From Frankiales bacterium (GTDB lineage Bacteria; Actinomycetota; Actinomycetes; JAFAQI01): a stretch of DNA of 59,701 nt. The notes below the pieces were generated by a model that was given only the letters and a program-made list of their open reading frames with translations, made no database searches and was not told where the DNA came from. Shown here piece by piece: positions 56,834 through 59,701 of the stretch. A program made the translations under genes and the position numbers. The DNA lies in contig JAICXQ010000008.1 of the NCBI GenBank assembly GCA_025980325.1, forward strand, positions 1-59,701, read 5' to 3'. Every line of letters starts with the position of its first letter. The stretch's first letter is position 1.

Positions 56834-58057
56834 TCAGCGGTTTCGCGGATCCGTTCGAGGTAGCAGCGGGCGCAACGATCGGGCGCGCGCGCAGCCGGCC
56901 CACACGCCGGCGCCGTACGCGAGGTCGTCCAACCGGGCGAGTACGGCGAGCACGATGCCGGCCTTACGACGGCGGCCGCGCGCGAACATGAGCAACGCCG
57001 GAGCCCAGAGCTGAAGGAGCCACCGCGCGGCGTGCACCGTCGCGGTCGACGTCGCCGTCGCCGCGATCCGCGCCGAGTCGCCGGCCGGCACTCCGGCGGC
57101 CTGCATCCGGCGCGCAGGGGCGATCGACGCCGCGGCCAACACCGTCGCGGCCAGCCGCAACCGGCCGGTCAACGCGAGCACGACGGCAGCAGTCGGAACA
57201 GCAGGCGGCGACAGCGGCGCCGTGGGGTGCCGGCGCGCGAGCGGCCCGGTCGCACCCCCGTAACGCCGGCTGCGATCCAGCCTCGCGAGCCGCGCCGCCG
57301 GCTCTTGGTGCACGGCCGAAAGACCCGGCACGTAACGCACGCCGAACCCCGCCGCGACGAGTCGCCAGACCAGGTCGACGTCCTCGCCGACGCGCAAGCT
57401 TTCGTCGAATCCGCCGATCGCCTCGATCGCCGCGCGCCGCACCACGAGAACGGTCGACGGAACGTACGACGTCCGCGCGCCCGGTCGCACCACACCGGGC
57501 CGCGGACCGAGGTCGAGCCGCGACCCGCTCGGATGGATGCGCGGCGCGACCGCCGCGACGGCCGGGTCGTCGAGCATCGCCGCGAGCCGGCCGACGACGT
57601 CGGCGCTCACCACGACGTCGCTGTCGACGAACGCGACGATCGGTGCGGTCGTCGCGGCCAGCCCGGCGTTGCGCGCCGCCGCCGGGCCGCGATTCGCCGG
57701 CAGCCGGACCGTTGCGGCTTCGACAGACGAGGGCGAGCCGTCGTCGACCACGGTCACCGGCAACGACGCGAGCGCCGCGAGGCAGCCGGCGAGGTCGCGA
57801 TCGCCGTACACCGGTACGACGACCTCGACCCCGGACGACGTCGGCGCCGACGGCACGGCCGGATGAGCGAGACCGGCGTCAAGGAGCCGCCTCGCAAGTG
57901 CGACGTCGACGTCGTCGCGCGCCGGCGTTCCCGCGAGCAAGGCGCGCGCGCGTTCGGCACCGCGATCGGTCAGCCGCAACGCCCGCCGGGGCGAACCGCC
58001 GAGCAGCAACCGTCCGCCGTCGTACGACGCGATGTCCGCGTCCGCGACGAGGATCAA
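56834..58057 (-). CDS. mftF: Mycofactocin-type glycosyltransferase MftF-like
   Basis: A 407-residue GT2-type transferase. It has the MftF N-terminal region (RLLLGGSPRRALRLTDRG), then a glycosyltransferase domain with VVVPVYGDRDLAGCLAALAS, VTVVDDGS, NRGPAAARNAGLAATTAPIV, the DSD metal motif at D145-D147 and GGFDESLRVGEDVDLVWRL. The C-terminal part has hydrophobic segments (about residues 285-360) and ends RLDDLAYGAGVW, a family marker. MftF attaches glucose units to the mycofactocin redox cofactor. The sequence after the DSD (APRIHPSGSRLDLG) seems shorter than remembered homologues. TTG at 58057 overlaps the chorismate mutase stop (TTGA). No other mft gene is in the window. Confidence 0.82.
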   Translation of the reverse strand: MILVADADIASYDGGRLLLGGSPRRALRLTDRGAERARALLAGTPARDDVDVALARRLLDAGLAHPAVPSAPTSSGVEVVVPVYGDRDLAGCLAALASLPVTVVDDGSPSSVEAATVRLPANRGPAAARNAGLAATTAPIVAFVDSDVVVSADVVGRLAAMLDDPAVAAVAPRIHPSGSRLDLGPRPGVVRPGARTSYVPSTVLVVRRAAIEAIGGFDESLRVGEDVDLVWRLVAAGFGVRYVPGLSAVHQEPAARLARLDRSRRYGGATGPLARRHPTAPLSPPAVPTAAVVLALTGRLRLAATVLAAASIAPARRMQAAGVPAGDSARIAATATSTATVHAARWLLQLWAPALLMFARGRRRKAGIVLAVLARLDDLAYGAGVWAGCARARSLRPLLPRTDPRNR

Positions 58058-58320
58058 GCGGGCAGTCCGCGACAGATTTCGAGCACCGCCAACGCCAGCC
58101 CGACGCCGGCGCGACCGAGGTCGTCGCCGTACGCGTTGAGGATCTGATTCTCGCGGCTGTGCTCGATGCGCGGCCCGCCGGCTTCGCGGCGTAACCGTTG
58201 CACCTGTTGGGAAATCTCGCGCCGCGCGCGAACGAGGCCGCGGATCTCGGCGTCGATCGCGTCGAGCCTGGCACGGCCTTCGTCGACCGACGAAACCTGC
58301 ACCTCGGCAGTGGTGGTCAT
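58054..58320 (-). CDS. Chorismate mutase, AroQ type
   Basis: An 88-residue all-helical chorismate mutase, which converts chorismate to prephenate for phenylalanine and tyrosine synthesis. Typical segments are ARLDAIDAEIRGLVRARREI, QQVQRLRREAGGPRIEHSRE and NQILNAYGDD. The residue that is Lys39 in E. coli is Arg here, as in the M. tuberculosis AroQ-delta enzyme, which needs DAHP synthase for full activity; the HSRE element is the same. A structured segment lies upstream. Its stop overlaps the mftF-like start by four bases, so it is the first gene of a two-gene unit and follows the gamma-glutamyltransferase gene by 151 bases. Confidence 0.9.
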   Translation of the reverse strand: MTTTAEVQVSSVDEGRARLDAIDAEIRGLVRARREISQQVQRLRREAGGPRIEHSRENQILNAYGDDLGRAGVGLALAVLEICRGLPA

Positions 58321-58356
58321 CGAACAGCTCCTGGCGGTATGGCTCCCGGAGCTCCT

Positions 58357-58445
58357 CGCCCCGGCGAACCGGGGCGGATGTGGGCGGGCGTCAGCAGCCG
58401 AGCCCGGACCGAACCCCGGTCAGGGCATAAAAGAAACGGCTGCTG
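58357..58445 (-). other. Candidate structured leader upstream of chorismate mutase
   Basis: Three nested or consecutive inverted repeats fill the gap. An outer 9-base stem pairs CAGCAGCCG (58392-58400 on the plus strand) with CGGCTGCTG (58437-58445); inside lies a second stem (58402-58426, GCCC and GACCG arms). Nearer the gene is a perfect 8-base GC stem closing a TTCG loop on the minus strand (58357-58376). On the minus strand an open reading frame MRAHQQPFLLC starts at 58457, inside the same region. The pattern resembles an attenuator or cis-regulatory RNA, but no known class was matched. Confidence 0.4.
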
Positions 58446-58471
58446 GTGTGCACGCATCGACGGTACACGAC

Positions 58472-59701
58472 TCAATAGCCGATCGCCCCGCCGATCAGCG
58501 CACGCGGATCGCAAGCACCGTCCAGCCCGTCGCCGACGACGCGGATCGCGTGCGCATGACCGACGTTGTAGCCGAACCGCGGATGCCGTACGACGTCGTG
58601 CCCGCGTTCGGCCAGGCCGGAGTCCCACGCCGGCGGAGCTTCGGCCTCGACGTGCACCTGCACCGGCCCGCGCGCGTCCCAGGTGTCGAAGCCGTTGCCC
58701 GCCGGCGGCTGCCCGGACAGGACCCAGCGCGGCGCCGCGATCGCGTCCTCGACGTTCGCGCCGCCGGTCAGCATCCGCGCGAGCAACTGCAGCACGACCT
58801 GCGGCTGCGCGTCGCCGCCCATCGTGCCGACGACCATCTCCAGCCGGCCGGCGGCGTCGGTGACGAGCGCCGGCGACAGGGTGTGCGGCGGCCGCCGTCC
58901 CGGTCCGAGCTCGGCCGGATGGCCGGGTTGCAAGGAGAAGCCGATGCCGCGGTTCTGCAGGAAGATTCCGGTCGCCGGCTCGACGATGCGCGCGCCGAAC
59001 CCGGCCGCGTTCGACTGGATCAGCGAGACGCCCATGCGGTCGGCGTCGACCGCGCACAGGTAGATCGTGCCGCCGCCGGCATAGGACTCCGGCGGCAACG
59101 ATGCGGCTCGGTCCGCGCTGACGAGCGCATGCCGCGCGGCCAGCCGCTCGGGCGCCAGCAACGCCGCGCCGTCCGCGTGCTCGTGCAGCACCTCGACGCG
59201 GTCGTACGACGCGACCCGTGCGGCCTCGACCAGCAGGTGCGCCCACAGCGGATCGTCCGGATCCGCGGGCAGTGGCAGCCGGTCGGCGATCCAGGCCGCG
59301 GCGAGGCTGAGGTAGCCCTGCGAGTTCGGCGGCACCGTCCAGACCCGCGAGCCCCACGCGTCGAGCGACAACGGCGCCACCCAGTCGGCCTGCACCGTCG
59401 CGAGATCGGCCTCGTCGTACTCGTCGGCGGCATCGGTACGGCGGCCGAGGGCCCGCAGGCCGGCGCCGAACTCGCCGCCGTAGAACGCGTCCCGGCCGTC
59501 CTGCCCGATCGCGGTCAGCGTGCGCGCGATCCCCGGACGTCGTACGACGGCACCGGGGTGCGTCGCCGCGCGGAAGTCCGCCGCGCCAGGCAGGTCGGCG
59601 ACCGACGGCGCGGCCCGGGCCAGCAACGGCGAGGCCGGGAAGCCGTCGCGGGCCAACTCCACCGCGGGTTCGAGGACCTGCGCGAGCGGCAGCCGGCCGA
59701 G
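58472..59701 (-). CDS. ggt: Gamma-glutamyltransferase family protein, 5' end outside the window
   Basis: 410 codons are visible with no stop before the window edge, and the frame continues beyond it (GRLPLAQVLEPAVELARDGF is internal GGT sequence). GGTs cleave the gamma-glutamyl bond of glutathione and relatives. The autoprocessing threonine lies in GGGTIYLCAVD, followed by QSNAAGFGARIVEPATGIFL and RNRGIGF-type sequence, then GPGRRPPHTLSPALV and GTMGGDAQPQVVLQ. Whether a signal peptide or the large-subunit Arg is present cannot be seen. Downstream lies the leader and chorismate mutase. Confidence 0.92.
   Translation of the reverse strand, partial: LGRLPLAQVLEPAVELARDGFPASPLLARAAPSVADLPGAADFRAATHPGAVVRRPGIARTLTAIGQDGRDAFYGGEFGAGLRALGRRTDAADEYDEADLATVQADWVAPLSLDAWGSRVWTVPPNSQGYLSLAAAWIADRLPLPADPDDPLWAHLLVEAARVASYDRVEVLHEHADGAALLAPERLAARHALVSADRAASLPPESYAGGGTIYLCAVDADRMGVSLIQSNAAGFGARIVEPATGIFLQNRGIGFSLQPGHPAELGPGRRPPHTLSPALVTDAAGRLEMVVGTMGGDAQPQVVLQLLARMLTGGANVEDAIAAPRWVLSGQPPAGNGFDTWDARGPVQVHVEAEAPPAWDSGLAERGHDVVRHPRFGYNVGHAHAIRVVGDGLDGACDPRALIGGAIGY

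Overview
The window is strongly GC-rich and densely coded, and it reads as the chromosome of a high-GC Gram-positive actinobacterium. The indicators are a WhiB1-type regulator beside a PdtaS-like sensor kinase, a SigF/RsbW-type pair, a nickel superoxide dismutase with its SodX-like peptidase, a mycofactocin-type glycosyltransferase, an AroQ-delta-like chorismate mutase, and many GTG/TTG starts with GTGA, ATGA or TTGA overlaps between neighbours. The genus cannot be told from the sequence; Frankiales-like or Jatrophihabitans-like groups are only a guess. No transposase, integrase, CRISPR array or rRNA was seen. No gene-free stretch exceeds 300 bases; the longest are 952-1190 (whiB1 promoter region), 27226-27451 and 23087-23303.

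Layout. 1-4100: regulatory block (PdtaS-like kinase end, small membrane protein, whiB1, lipid kinase, small membrane protein, sigF-rsbW). 4137-10913: Asp-box surface protein, PaiB-like flavoprotein, ABC-2 transporter, HIT-like protein, and the sodN/sodX locus with a coupled acetyltransferase, then a LysM protein. 10914-17047: polar amino-acid ABC importer, malic enzyme, zinc-less MDR oxidoreductase, secreted sugar dehydrogenase. 17123-23086: four small secreted, lipo- or membrane proteins, then a DUF4157 protein carrying a kinase-like catalytic signature, followed by an AAA+ ATPase; this pair is the type found with extracellular contractile injection systems (eCIS), yet no injection-system structural gene is present. 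23304-37452: mostly exported proteins (DUF3048 lipoprotein, DMFA2_C-like lipoprotein, beta-propellers, two unknown secreted proteins, a 1677-residue NHL-repeat surface protein), with a LuxR/TrmB-like regulator and an extra FtsH-type protease.

37483-43385: tRNA-Lys, PaaI-like thioesterase, and an SDR plus a two-ATPase FtsX-type exporter. 43458-46929: complete paaABCDE operon for phenylacetyl-CoA epoxidation. 47968-54378: tyrosine/phenylalanine catabolism (Lrp regulator, HPPD, HisC-family aminotransferase, fumarylacetoacetase) around a serA-D-2-hydroxyglutarate dehydrogenase pair. 54501-59701: ECF sigma factor with a Gly/Ser/Asp-rich membrane partner, a haloalkane-dehalogenase-like hydrolase, an apparently orphan mftF-like glycosyltransferase coupled to chorismate mutase, and the 3' part of a gamma-glutamyltransferase gene.

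The two aromatic routes are complementary: phenylacetate is handled by Paa enzymes, and tyrosine goes through 4-hydroxyphenylpyruvate to homogentisate and finally fumarate plus acetoacetate. Homogentisate dioxygenase and the later Paa enzymes are not in the window. The most novel-looking item is the leaderless DUF4157-kinase-like protein with its AAA+ partner (18601-23086).
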